Part shown: one piece after another, positions 12,162 through 61,176 of the stretch
Layout: every line of letters starts with the position of its first letter
How positions within the stretch are numbered: position 1 is the stretch's first letter
DNA from: Chaetoderma sp. LZ-2023a
Taxonomy: Eukaryota > Mollusca > Caudofoveata > Chaetodermatida > Chaetodermatidae
DNA: 64,000 nucleotides
NCBI GenBank assembly: GCA_034401795.1
Contig: CM067370.1
Span: 65,977,688-66,041,687, forward strand
Direction of reading: 5' to 3'
The notes under the pieces: generated by a model
Told to the model about the DNA's origin: nothing
What the model saw: the letters and a program-made list of their open reading frames with translations, nothing else
The model's database searches: none
Program-made: the position numbers and the translations under genes

Positions 12162-12780
12162 GATGATGATGATTACTGTATTCTGCGGCTGTAGTAGTAG
12201 AAACATCCTACAGCTGCAATCAGTCCTTCTTCGCTTTCGCCCACTGTGTCTTGTCCTCAGCTGAAATCCGTGGTTTCCTCAGGTCCATTCTTGACTTGAG
12301 TGTACCGAGTCCTGCTTTCTTGAGGTCACCTCATCGCACGCTTAGCAGAGTTATGCAATGACGTCCTCTCCTGGCTTTGTATTTGCTGGCTCCGAGTAGG
12401 GCAAATTTTAAGGCACTCTGTGCTGCTGTCGCTTCTGGCATCCTTAGAACATGGACCATCTTTACTGGGCAACCTTTACAGACAGCGGCGACGTATTACA
12501 CATCTTGTATAGTGCATCGTTGGAAATTATGCTGTCTGGCCATTGGTGTCCAGTGATGGTGCGTAGGCATCGAGTTTGTCTAGAGCTGCCTTTGGAGCTG
12601 CCCAGCTGTTACAGTTATACAGCATCAAGGATATGCAGGTTGCATTGTATAAAAGTAGCCTCTTTATCAAGGGCATCTTTGATCTATGAATCCATAGCTT
12701 CCAGAAGGACTGGAAAGCTATGTTCCCCATGGGGGAGAAAGATGACACCTTCACGCCGGTCTCCTCCGTAAATACCAACT
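12162..12780 (-). pseudogene. LINE ORF2 C-terminal part and 3' tail
   Basis: The minus strand reads GNIAFQSFWKLW, then LIKRLLLYNATCISLMLYNC, NSWAAPKAALDKLDAY and, in another frame, LRMPEATAAQSALKFALLGA with a YKARRGRH stretch. These match the region after the reverse transcriptase palm in non-LTR elements (LYNA...LYNC..W...KLD). A frame change occurs after ~12,540. The sequence ends in a short ATC tail instead of poly(A). Confidence 0.75.
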
Positions 12781-12839
12781 TTGTTGGGAATCCATCAAGG
12801 ATTGCGGGCTGACATCCGCATACAGAGGCAACTCTGATT

Positions 12840-13400
12840 ATGTCTACCCTTCTTCAAACAAGAAACTGTGCTCGACATCCTCAGACGACGCAATCTTCCC
12901 AGGAGCTTACCATAGCTATGTGGAATGTACGTGGTCTGAGTGCAACATCAAAGATGCAGACCTTAGGTGTAGACTGTGAACACTATAACATCGATATTGC
13001 ATGCATTCAAGAGACTAAAGTACCTAAACACTAAACGTTTAGGCTTTCAACTCCAAGCTGGGTAAACTCGGAATGTTCAGTTGTAAAGTTCAGGACTTGG
13101 TTATGCATGGGATCCTATGGAGAGGGCACACGCAACAGCAATGGAGATGCACTGGTGGCATTCCTTAATTCCAATGGCCTATTTGTCACAAATACGACTT
13201 TCAAACACTCATGACGTCACCGGACATGGACTGGACACATTACTGATCGCAAAGCCCCAAAAGGTTCTAAGGCTACAACAGCTGTCTTCAACCAAATAGA
13301 CTTCATACTATGCAAGACAGAAGCAAAACTCTTACTCCAGAACGCTCGTTCGCATAGAGGCACAGACCCCAATTCTGACCATGAGCTAGTCATTACACGC
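12840..13400 (+). pseudogene. LINE apurinic-like endonuclease domain
   Basis: LTIAMWNVRGLS and DIACIQETK (12,907-13,025) carry the Asn and Glu motifs of the APE-type endonuclease. Beyond a frame break, readable pieces include GDALVAFLNSNGLFVTNT, QIDFILC and finally SDHELV, the catalytic His motif, which runs in frame into the reverse transcriptase ORF. The middle of the domain, near 13,030-13,120, looks deleted or badly diverged. Confidence 0.75.
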
Positions 13401-13406
13401 CTTCAG

Positions 13407-14387
13407 ATGAACGATCTCTACCTAATATATAAACACCATACCAGGCAAGAGGGTAGAGTCACCTACAACATACCCAAGCTCATCAGCGACACTGACACTC
13501 AAATGTCATACAAAAAAGTCCTCGGGGAGCAAATAGCTAACATCGATATCAGTTCCGATCCAAATGAAACCCTAACCAAAATACTGAAATCTATGGAGTC
13601 ATCCGCTACCAGCACCATAGGTGTTCTTAAAAACAATCAAACTAGGTATACTGACGACCCTCTAGTATTAAACCTGTCAGCAAAGCAGAAGGCAGTAAGG
13701 CTATGCATCTATCAAGGTGGCCAAAGTGAAGACCGCACCAAACTACGTCGGGGGTGCAGTATTATTCTGTGCCACATTAGTGAACGCGTAAAAGATCTTG
13801 CTATTCAACAGACAGACTGTCTAGCAGATCAAATCACTGCCATGGATGACTGTCACAAAATGTTTCGGGCAGCCCGAGCCCTGAGAGTTACTGACTACAC
13901 ACCACCAATCACTGTACACAACTCTGAAGGACACTTTATCGGGACTGACCAGGGAAAATCCGAGGAGATCCGAGAATGGTTCAAGAAACAGTTCACTGAC
14001 AACGATGATGAGCCCTTGCACCCGTTCTCAGGAGACCCCAGGCCATTACTAACACCAATTAAAACAGCAGAAGTTGAGAAGGCACTTACAGCCCTGAAAA
14101 ATGTACGTGCATCTGGACCTGATAGCATGAGCAATGAACTATTCAAATATGCAAGTGACATTATCTCAAAACCGATCACGCACCTAATCAATTCAGCTTT
14201 TATGCACCACCTTCCCATCGACGCTGTAGGCCAAGGCACCCTTATCGCACTACCCAAGCCCAAGAAGCCACCTGGGTCCCCAGCCAATCTGCGGCCCATT
14301 GTGCTCCTCAACAGCATACGGAAAATCCTATCGAATGTTACTCTATGCGGCATCCGAGACAAGATCGATTACTTCACCGGATCATGA
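13407..14387 (+). pseudogene. LINE ORF2: linker and N-terminal reverse transcriptase
   Basis: The frame stays open for 326 codons and is continuous upstream with the endonuclease SDH motif. RT blocks seen are ALKNVRASGPDSMSNELFKY, then TLIALPKPKKPPGSPANLRP and LLNSIRKILS. The ORF ends at the part that should lead into the palm; ~200 bases of out-of-frame sequence follow (DMSQAFD-like near 14,500). Confidence 0.82.
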
Positions 14388-14584
14388 CAAAGTGGCTTAA
14401 AACGTGGATGCAGCAGTGCAGACATTGTATGGGTTCAATGCATGCTTGTGTCGGTAGTCATGTCCAAACACTGGGACTTCCACAAAATGGGCATTGACAT
14501 GTCACAAGCCTTCGACATAATTAAACGCTCAAAGATCCTAGATGTACAGCGCAGGCCAGTTGCAATGGAGATGAGCTACGACTG

Positions 14585-15010
14585 GTGAGACTACTGCTTG
14601 CAGACACCAAGCTGAGAGTACGAGTCAAGTCAGCGAAGTCTGTAGAGTTTGAGACATCAATCGGCTCCCCACAGGAAGATGGTCTATCTCCAGTGCTTTT
14701 CACCTACTACCTAGCTGCCGCATTGAAACCTGTGCAGGAAAGTTCCATAAGACCAAACACACCATTGTCATTACTGGGCATGCCGCTAGAGATGGAACAT
14801 GCCAACGATGTGGACTTCATAGACGAGGAAAAGAAACCACTTGACAAACTTCTCCCAATAGCTGCAAGCAAACTAAAAGTTGAGAATCTGTTTATGAATG
14901 AATCCAGGACAGAGTTCACCCAAGTATACCTACCGACAGAGCATGAAACTATAGAAAGTGACGACCCACTTCGTGGCGGCGAACCATGGACGAAAAGTAA
15001 AATCCTGTAA
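14585..15010 (+). pseudogene. LINE ORF2: reverse transcriptase palm
   Basis: The frame contains GSPQEDGLSPVLF (from 14663) and HANDVDFID (from 14798). The second is the YADDVDF active site with Asn in place of the first catalytic Asp and His in place of Tyr, so this copy could not polymerise DNA. It ends at RGGEPWTKSKIL exactly where the target duplication begins. Confidence 0.8.
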
Positions 15011-15019
15011 AATCTCTAT

Positions 15020-16355
15020 CAATGGACAGTATTGCAGTATTTGTACACAATAGTGGTGTACTTCAAGATTACGTAAGCGTTTATAGTATACACATGGACC
15101 GAGGGATACTGATTTTTCTAAAACAAATATATCATTCTGTTTGCCAAACTCTATTATCACGTAAAAATGTCAGCGCGTGAATCACTTGGCTGATTATTAC
15201 CAATTTAAACCTAAAACACTACCACCTATTATTATTATTATCCTTTGTCAATTTCTCCTAGCCTTGCATTAGCGGGCTAGTGTTAATTTCATTCCCCGAC
15301 ACACCAGAGTGATATGTCGGGCTATTCTGTATATTTGTAGTAAAGAAATGCTATTGAATTTCTTATCTCACAGTCAGTAACTGCAAATTATTCACATATT
15401 TTGACAAAATACTCAAACTGAATGCTGCATACCATAAGATGGGTTTTGTCACCACCCAGAGGTAACCTCACCACCTAGGTGGTCGAATTACTTTCATAAC
15501 ATCACACGTTCCAGCTACTCGCTGCCACTATCACTCATTCACTCCCCCATCCACCCACTCGATCCAACTTAGTTACCCAGTTCAACTCACACACATGCAC
15601 ATATGCACAGTCATTGGCACCATTCACTCACCCACCCACACACCCAGAGACGCCTACCAACCCACTCATCCACCCGCGCAACGAGTGATAAATCAAGAAT
15701 TTAATGTTTCACTGACGGGATACTGGCAAGCATTTTGCACTTCCAAATCACAATGACCGTGACCTCAAAAGTCTGAATGTCTGTGCTGTTCCTCCTGGTT
15801 GAGGTAACTATATGCCTATGACAAGTTCCAATAAATTCACCAATTCTGAAATGAAGGCCAGGCGAGCTAACAAGAATCAAACTGTTAAATTGCATTTTAT
15901 ACAAATGTTACAATGAGCATGACCTAGTACCTCAATATCATTGTACTTTATACAGGCAAACATGTCACCAAGTTAAATTCAAGTAGGGTGAACCAATCCT
16001 GAGATATAAGACAATATGTTTTAAAGATTTAACTTAAAATAATAGTTTTATATTAAGGTCACAGTGAGCTTGACCTTTGACCTCATGATGCCAATAGGAT
16101 GGTGCTTCATCTGGTTGTATATTTAATCTTAATTATACAGTTGGATAGATGCAAGCACACATCTGTAAAGGTTGATTACAATGGAGGTTTCCAGTTTCAC
16201 AGTCAATCATATGACAACATAAACAACAATGTGTATGCCGCTATCATAATCAATTACGTCATCAATGACATAGCTAAGTTCATCACAAACCCTTAATTGA
16301 TGACGGACTAAGCGTTGTTGTACGAATTGTATGTCATTACTATTTAATAAACATG
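15020..16355. other. Unassigned stretch with repeat-family pieces
   Basis: A CCCAC-rich low-complexity run lies at 15,520-15,680. From about 15,720 to 16,090 the DNA resembles the 180-bp satellite family (GAGATATAAGACAATA; TGACCTTTGACCT at 16,071). No gene is recognised. Confidence 0.45.
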
Positions 16356-16438
16356 CTGTTGAATATTTTGAAACTAATTTGACTGGGCACTGTTGCTGTC
16401 ATAGGCAGCAACAAAATTGATTTCAAAATATTCAACAG
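16356..16438. repeat. Hairpin repeat, family A, copy 1
   Basis: CTGTTGAATATTTTGAAACT pairs with its complement ending TTTCAAAATATTCAACAG, and the centre carries GTTGCTGTC/GGCAGCAAC. The flanks (for example GTACGAATTGTATGTCATTA on the left) recur inverted to the right of copy 3, so the true repeat is longer than the hairpin. Confidence 0.8.
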
Positions 16439-16499
16439 CTTACCTGTAAAATTTTGGAAAATGAGATTCAGTGAGTGCAGGGATTGAACGATCTATCCC

Positions 16500-16566
16500 A
16501 ACACGGGTGAAGTGAGGGTGGAGCTGAGCTAGAGATGGGCAGGGCATAGCTAAAACTGGATTCCTC
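16500..16566. repeat. Segment repeated in inverse at ~18,786-18,842
   Basis: CCCAACACGGGTGAAG and GGGCATAGCTAAAACTGG recur as the complement CCAGTTTTAGCTATGCCCGT and GCTCGTGTTGGGAT. This supports longer dispersed units around the family A hairpins. Confidence 0.6.
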
Positions 16567-16679
16567 CATTGGATATCATAAGGTAGTGGTGAAGTACATG
16601 TTCATTGAAAAACCTTCTATGACCCAAGTCCAAACACCATGATAGCAGTGTGAAAAAATGTCAAATTTAATTTCATTAT

Positions 16680-17544
16680 TATTATGGGTGGATGCAAACA
16701 CGGTAAAGCCGAAGGTTTATTAAGTGCACACCTTGGAAACGATGCTGTGGAATCAAAGAAGCTATATTCTTGTTTTCACGAGCCTATCTAAAAATATAAA
16801 TCATACAACAGTACAATGAATTAACATATAATTTTCAATGGGTAAATATTAGTGAAACTGGAAACCTAGTGTTGTGTTAGATATCTACAGCAACATTGTT
16901 TTCAAATTATATTGCCCATTGTGAACTATATGACAATTAATCGTACTGTCGAATCATATTAGATAGTTTCGACAAAACATAAGCAGACAGTATACATATT
17001 TAATGGAGTACAATATAGAAATCTTAATTTCTGTGGGCTAGGGAGGTCAGGAGACAGTCATATTACTAGAAAGTTTTCATATAATATTATTCACCAGCCT
17101 GTAAATAGCTAGAACATAATTCTAGCTATTTAAAAACTGGTGAATAACAATATCTGAACACTGCGAGATAATCACAGGGCACGCATGAAGATTAAATAAG
17201 CAAATCAAATGAATATTTACAGATAGAAATCCAATCTTGCGGTGGCATACTTTGCATATGCTTATAAATTAACAAATGTCACATCACATCTATTGCATAT
17301 GTATTAATTTGACATAAAAGGTACAGTAGATATCATGTAGGAGCCATGAGCATGATCTTGCAGCACACACTTATACTGATCAGTATATACACACCGATGA
17401 GTAAACAATGACACCCCACAAGCTTAACACCGCTTAAGACGGATTACAATCTTTGACAGTGACTGATGCCACTTGTTAACGCTCTCATCAGCAACAAATA
17501 ATACATATCCAATGTAAGATACGGGTTTATTTATTGCCATGAAT
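16680..17544. other. Unassigned AT-rich stretch
   Basis: Two pairs of weak inverted words (TAATATTATTCACCAG / CTGGTGAATAA near 17,085-17,150) form one more hairpin. No gene is recognised. Confidence 0.4.
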
Positions 17545-17799
17545 TTAACCCTTTAACCATTTAACACTCATATCAGCCCAGAACGGCTTCTCCAGTGCTC
17601 TTGAGAAATGCCAATTTGCAGACCAAGAGAAGACTGTATTTTAAGATTTACCACTGGAATAACTGGCTCGATAACTGAGCCAGTCATTCCAGTGGTAAAT
17701 TATTAGTAATAGTCTTCTCTTGGTCTGCAAATTCACATTTTCTTTCAGAAAATTTAAATTTTATTAAACAAATTCAAGGCATAAAGGGTTAATGGTTAA
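17545..17799 (+). mobile_element. Family B MITE with both ends
   Basis: Ends are TTAACCCTTTAACCATTTAA and AAAGGGTTAATGGTTAA. The core palindrome runs from GACCAAGAGAAGACT through ACTGGCTCGAT to GTCTTCTCTTGGTC. Confidence 0.82.
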
Positions 17800-17836
17800 A
17801 TTTAGTCAAGAAAATTTAAATATCTTCCCATTGAAT

Positions 17837-17984
17837 ATCCATTTATGGGGCAAGAGAATACAATTTTTGAAAATTTATCACTGGAATGACTAGTTCTGTT
17901 ATTGTATTCACTTGGCCTGTAAATGGACATTCCACAAGACCATAACAGAGGCCAGTTTTGGCCAGCTTGATCATTAAAGGTTTA
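17837..17984 (-). mobile_element. Family B MITE, shortened copy
   Basis: It keeps the outer stem words (TCCATTTATGGGGCAAGAGA, TGTAAATGGACATTCC) and the GGCCAGCTTGATCATTAAAG end, with a reduced centre. Confidence 0.65.
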
Positions 17985-18183
17985 ACTAACTTGTAACCGT
18001 CTGATGTGATATTAATGCGTCAAAGTTCAATGCCTCAATTTCAAGACAAGGTTACAGGACAATGATTTGACTAGAACCTGCTGCTGCCACATGCAATAAC
18101 AGTTCCTAGTGAAAATATTCTTACCATATTCAATATGATATACCTTACATTGTAAAGAATCTGTCCTTTCTGGCCTGTGTAGG

Positions 18184-18390
18184 TTAAATTTAGATTTTCT
18201 AGAAGCTGTCCATTTACAGACCAAGAGAAGCCTATTTTTGAAAAATTACCACTGGATTGACTCATTCTATTATCGAGCCAGTATTTCATTTGTAAATTTT
18301 CGATAATAGTCTTATCTTCGTCTGTAAATGAACATTTCCCCCAAGACCACTGCTGAAGTCGTTTTTGGCCAGCTAGCGTGTTAAAGGGTT
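18184..18390 (-). mobile_element. Family B MITE, inverse orientation
   Basis: It reads GTCCATTTACAGACCAAGAG to TCTGTAAATGAACATTTCCC, then the end GTTAAAGGGTTA. The two palindrome arms differ at several bases, so the copy is old. Confidence 0.7.
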
Positions 18391-18574
18391 ATTCAAACGA
18401 TTGTCTGATTTGCTGGAAGATTCTTATCGAGACCACAGCATCATCAGGGTTTTAGTTTGAGGTAACCGTCACTATCCTAAACCTGGTTAATATGATATCT
18501 CTAAATGCTAGATGTTCATTGGTGTTCAACACCAAAAACCAGATATAAAATTTTTTTATATTGTAAGAAATTTA

Positions 18575-18663
18575 CTATTGAATATTCTGAAATTAATTTG
18601 ATGGGAAGCTGCTGATAGCTTAGGCACAGCTCCCAGTGAAATCAGTTTCAAAATATTCAACAG
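18575..18663. repeat. Hairpin repeat, family A, copy 2
   Basis: TATTGAATATTCTGAAATTA pairs with TTTCAAAATATTCAACAG around a GGAAGCTGC/ACAGCTCCC centre. Confidence 0.75.
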
Positions 18664-18872
18664 CTTTATGGTATGGTTGCACCCATGCACTAATAATTAA
18701 ATAAATCTGTATCTCACATAAGATATTTATGTCAGGATAAAATAGATTGTCCTCCATTAAATTAGCTTTCAACAATGGACCTTTCCAGTTTTAGCTATGC
18801 CCGTCCATCTAAGCTCGTGTTGGGATCGATCGATACCTGACTATCAATTTCCAGAAAACTATACAAGTAAGA

Positions 18873-18964
18873 TGCTAAATATTTTGAAACTAATTAGACA
18901 GGGTGCTGTTTCTGCCTACGGCAGCAACAACACCCAATCAAATTAGTTTCAAAATATTCAACAG
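18873..18964. repeat. Hairpin repeat, family A, copy 3
   Basis: TGCTAAATATTTTGAAACTA pairs with TAGTTTCAAAATATTCAACA; the centre is GTGCTGTTTCTGCC/GGCAGCAACAACAC. Confidence 0.78.
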
Positions 18965-19083
18965 AATGTTTCTTAAATGGTAAAGACACAATTCATACAT
19001 GTCGTACTATTAAGCATTAAAGACGGACTATTTCGAAACGTTCATGACATCATAATTATGACGTCATCCTACACATCATGTAG

Positions 19084-19089
19084 TTTATT
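19084..19089 (-). promoter_or_regulatory. Candidate polyadenylation signal of PP1
   Basis: AATAAA is read on the minus strand about 57 bases past the PP1 stop. The position is plausible for a short 3' UTR. The segment resembles a repeat also present near 11.5 kb, so the hexamer could be repeat-derived, and a longer UTR cannot be excluded. Confidence 0.35.
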
Positions 19090-19145
19090 AGGACGTCATA
19101 TGATGGATGAATAAATTGGAAAGGTCTATTGTTCGTGATATCCAT

Positions 19146-57140
<37,995 letters not shown>

Positions 57141-57513
57141 TGACCAAGAACATACTATAGTATAAATTATCTAAGCCAGTATCATATCAATTTGAAACAC
57201 TGAAATTTAGGTCACAAACGCACACTGTAACATGCCAATTTTCGAGGTGGAGCGATCCTAATTTCTTAGCAGTTTTAAAACAGCAAATGTATCTAATAGA
57301 AGTCGCATCCAAATTTCAGCAGTTTGTGTAAATAACAAAACTTTTTGTGATTTAAATAACTTAAAGATAAGATTTTGCAATAGCTTCTCGGAAAACCATC
57401 AAAATTACGTCACTTCCTTGTATGATACAACTATCGACAGAAAAGTTCTTTTAACGGGTAACAAATATATAGATCGGATTGAATGTATAATACACGGTTA
57501 CCATCGGGTAATG

Positions 57514-57516
<3 letters not shown>

Positions 57517-57549
<33 letters not shown>
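57517..57549. repeat. AT microsatellite
   Basis: A pure AT run of about 33 bases. Confidence 0.9.
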
Positions 57550-57553
<4 letters not shown>

Positions 57554-57587
57554 TTATTATATATATTCCGAGTTGATTCTACCGAGC

Positions 57588-57766
57588 ATTAATCAGCTTC
57601 CACGATAGGACGAGTTTACGCCGCCACTCTCGTAGCTACTCGAAGCTCCCCTCCTATATATATATGTGGATTGATAGTCTCTACCCGGGTACTAATATTA
57701 GCATCATCGCACTACTTGAGCAATGACCTAAACTCGTCCTACAAAAGGAGACAAGCAGAAGCTGAT
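57588..57766. repeat. Imperfect inverted repeat (possible small MITE)
   Basis: ATCAGCTTC and TAGGACGAGTTTA at the left pair with TAAACTCGTCCTA and GAAGCTGAT at the right; the right side has ~15 extra bases. Confidence 0.6.
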
Positions 57767-57779
57767 AAATCCCGTGATT

Positions 57780-58500
57780 TTTAATTTTTCTCAACAACAT
57801 TTTATATCAAAATTTGGATTAATTGTGCTTAAATAAACAATGTTTATTAAAGTATGCACAATATTTAGGCGGTCTCAATTAATAATTACACTCCCGCGAT
57901 GATGGACATAAGACATACATTAAGCATAGGCGTAAGATGGTAAGGTTTTCTGGCATGAAAATGTGTTCTATTTCATGCTATTTTTTGTATCATTTTTTCA
58001 AAACATTTGCGGTGAAATATACCTAATAGAAGTCACCCCCCACCTAACTCAGAGCTTTCGATTTAGAAAATTTGCAGCCCATGTCCTATTAGAAGCTGCG
58101 GTTATTATTGAGCGAATTATGGCATATTGAAAATGTATTAGGACTTAAACCAGAAAGAATTTGCCAAAAATATATACGTTCTATGAAAATCTATACACAA
58201 AATATTGACAAAGATGCGACAATTGTAATGAGGAAAGCAAAATCTTGCTTAGAAATGTAAAAATATGGATCTGAAACACGAAGTCCTAATTGCGAAATTT
58301 TTGACACAATACATGGGTCTGAAATACATAAATATGAGGACACAACAGAGAAATCAAAGATGATCGGCAGCTCGATCGTTCAATAAGATTCAACAGTGCC
58401 AAATTGGTATTCAACAGGCCCCAAAACCTACAGTATAGCCATAGTCACTGTCAACGTTAAAATACAATGTAACTAACCAGGGGTAGATCTTAACTTTTTA
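57780..58500. other. PP1 upstream intron, no gene seen
   Basis: AT-rich, with no array or hairpin. The missing PP1 exon was searched for here by eye and not found. Confidence 0.4.
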
Positions 58501-58503
58501 TTC

Positions 58504-58528
58504 CACTAGCCCGTCCGTCGGACTAGTG
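58504..58528. repeat. Hairpin CACTAG...CTAGTG
   Basis: CACTAG-C-CCG and CGG-A-CTAGTG surround a 5-base loop. Confidence 0.55.
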
Positions 58529-58627
58529 ATTTATAAAATACACTAGTTCGCAGATAAGGGGGCTAGTCCTGCAAGAGTGGGGTCCGGGTGCCCTCCCTCA
58601 GAAAAAAAACCCCAAAACATGTAGGTT

Positions 58628-58772
58628 ATTGAATGTCCATTTATAGGCCAAGAGACTGCATTGTTTTAATTTACCACTAAAATGGTTGGCTCGGTTTTCG
58701 AGCCAATAATTGCTGTGGTAAATCTTCAAAAATAGTATTCTCTTGGTCTGCAAATGGACATTTCCCAATAAT
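58628..58772 (-). mobile_element. Family B MITE, core only
   Basis: GAATGTCCATTTATAGGCCA leads to the TTGGCTCGGTTTTCGAGCCAA centre region and then TCTTGGTCTGCAAATGGACA. Outer TTAA ends are lost. Confidence 0.7.
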
Positions 58773-59790
58773 GTACATGTACATACATGTATTATTTACA
58801 TATTATATAACACAGAAGGAAAAGTGTTAACACCCCACATTTTCACTGAGTATTTCTTTATTTAGAAGGGGAGTTCCAGTTTTTGCTTCCTATTCGATTA
58901 AGATGGGACTACTGTACAGAAGTGCTGACAAGATAGGTTATTGCAATTAGAATAGTGTTCATTTAATCTTGGCCAGTGTTTTACCTATATAATCCCAGGT
59001 TAGAAGCGCTAATATATTGTTTACTGTAACAAGAGAGCAGATCATTTAATATGTGTCAGTAAACTAAATCATGTGAAGAGAACTTGCAGTTGTTATTGAG
59101 CAAAGTAATGCTTTGGCCTAACGAAATTGTTGTAAATTTCATATTAAAAGTTAGTGCTATAATTACCTATAATAAAACAAGTTTTTAGAAATAGTTACAT
59201 ATATTTTGCCATATTTAATGAAATATTCACAATTGAAAAATCTTCAATCTTCACTCATATATGTTATCCTTACTTACACAATGCAATTTAAGATATGCCT
59301 TCGTGGAGATTCAGGGTGTCTGAAAGACAAACTCAAAATTGTTGCAGCCTGCTCTGTGACTAGCGTGTGCAGAGACATATAATGAATGAAAATCTGGAAA
59401 CATGTATCATTCATGTCTTGTGGGATCGCCTTTGATACGAACTCGATCACCAAGCCGCGCCTTTATTTTTAGTTTGCATATTCATTTGTCATGTTCGTTC
59501 ATCTCTCAGAATTTATTGGTCAATTAGCTATTTCCAAAATGAAATTGCAGGAAAATATCTGAGGGGAACGAAAATCAGCAATTGTGGTAACCCATTTTAG
59601 GTCGCCAAAAAATAAATAAATAACACGTTCAGCCCTTCACCATAAAAGCAGAGGCCTACTTCTGATCTCGAACATTCTTTTAGAGTAATATGATGCCCGA
59701 CCACCACAGTATATAAGATGGGCCAAATTTATACTGTGCAGTGTCGTAAAAACGAACTCTTATCTTGAACGTTCTTTTCGAATAATATTC
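58773..59790. other. Unassigned intron stretch
   Basis: A short duplicated theme (ATCTCGAACATTCTTTTAGA / ATCTTGAACGTTCTTTTCGA) occurs at ~59,663 and ~59,763. No gene is recognised. Confidence 0.4.
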
Positions 59791-59795
59791 TGAAC

Positions 59796-60520
59796 TTGAG
59801 GCCCAAGGGGTCTGTGTCGCTTACCTGGAGCACTAAGCATTTTTGTCAAAATTGTTGGTGGGTGGTTTATATCATAGGAATGTCGAGTTATCTGGGTCAA
59901 ATATGTCAAATTTGACCCTAAGGTTATTTCAAGATCATGACCTAGAAAGTATGGTTATGCTATGGAAGCAAATCTAGGGGTTATAAAGCTCAACTGTCTA
60001 TGATGTTTGGACGAGCAGGTCAACCCAGGTGTTAATTTGACCTCTATGACCTCAAAAGTCTGTCAATGATATGTACCAAATTATGTTGATGATCAGATCA
60101 GAAGTTTCAAGTTAACAGGAAATCCCCCAAATTGGTGTAAATTAAATGGCTCGAATATTTATTATCAATAGACAAAAAATTACAGGGATATTGCCGCTGT
60201 AGATTTTATGGTATCAGGACACCAGATCCATATGACATAGAAAGGATTTTGAATTCATGTGAAGGATTCCGGATTTAATGAAAGAAGTTGAGATAGGAGT
60301 GATAGGGTATGGATATGGCTTCAACTCAGATTAGATTATTGGGATTGGATAATGGCAAACTATTGAGGTGGTCCCTCTGGATTGAACTCAAAGCTCACAT
60401 GTCTGCTTTTTGGCCAAACTTGATCAATAGTATCAATATACCAGTGATCAAGTTACGATCAAAATTCAGATATGTATGACTTGGTCAAAGTTGTATGTTG
60501 CTCAGTCACCACCAGGGCTC
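59796..60520. repeat. Single repeat unit related to the 180-bp satellite head
   Basis: It starts CCCAAGGGGTCTGTGTCGCT and contains several GACCT half-sites. No tandem copies follow. Confidence 0.55.
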
Positions 60521-61176
60521 CTCATTAACCGCTCACAATAATGTCGCTGTTCTATCTAATGACGTTGAAGTCGTAATGGGAAAAATTATGGCTGATAATC
60601 CAGATATGCATCGATTCAAATTCTAGCAATTAAGGTTAAACAGTTCCAATTTCTCTTTCAAAAGACAAGAGCTGCTTAAACTTCTTTACCAGAACCAGAA
60701 AATCAGCCTATCTGGGAATGATACTATTTGATGGTTATCTGCATTCGGTAGAGAAAATTCGGTAAACGAAACTATGAAAACACAAAAAACCCTTTAATCC
60801 TTCATTCATTACATAGAAAACGGAGTAGATGAATTGATATTGATATAGTATGAATGGAGTAGTGAACTAATGCTGTGTTTATTATGTTTTAAAAAGCGCC
60901 AGTGATGCGTCATAAGCATGGATATAGAAACTGAATAAATTAATACATAAATAAGCGGAAAGAAAATTGTTTTTGGAAATTTGATGATTGAAATTTTAAT
61001 CAATCAGCTCTTAGTTTTCATTAAGGGTTAATTTATTAAAGAGGCAATCACCAAATAGCATAGCAAACTTATAATCAATTTGAATGCATATTTCAATTCA
61101 AGGATTATGCATTACAAGTACAATGGTATTTTAATAGCGAGTTGACCGCTTAGTCGGTAGAATAATAATGATGAAC
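60521..61176. other. Unassigned AT-rich intron stretch
   Basis: No gene, array or hairpin is recognised. Confidence 0.4.

Larger units (their letters stand above)
12153..15019 (-). mobile_element. LINE insertion with inverted 5' half and 9-bp target duplication
   Basis: AATCTCTAT at 12153-12161 and again at 15011-15019 brackets one insertion. The 3' end is on the left: a (ATC)n tail beginning at 12162, minus strand. The 3' part of the ORF reads on the minus strand (about 12162-12780) and the 5' part on the plus strand (about 12840-15010). The inverted part ends at GGEPWTKSKIL, about where the 3' part resumes. This is the arrangement expected of twin-primed reverse transcription. The clade is not resolved. 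Confidence 0.85.
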
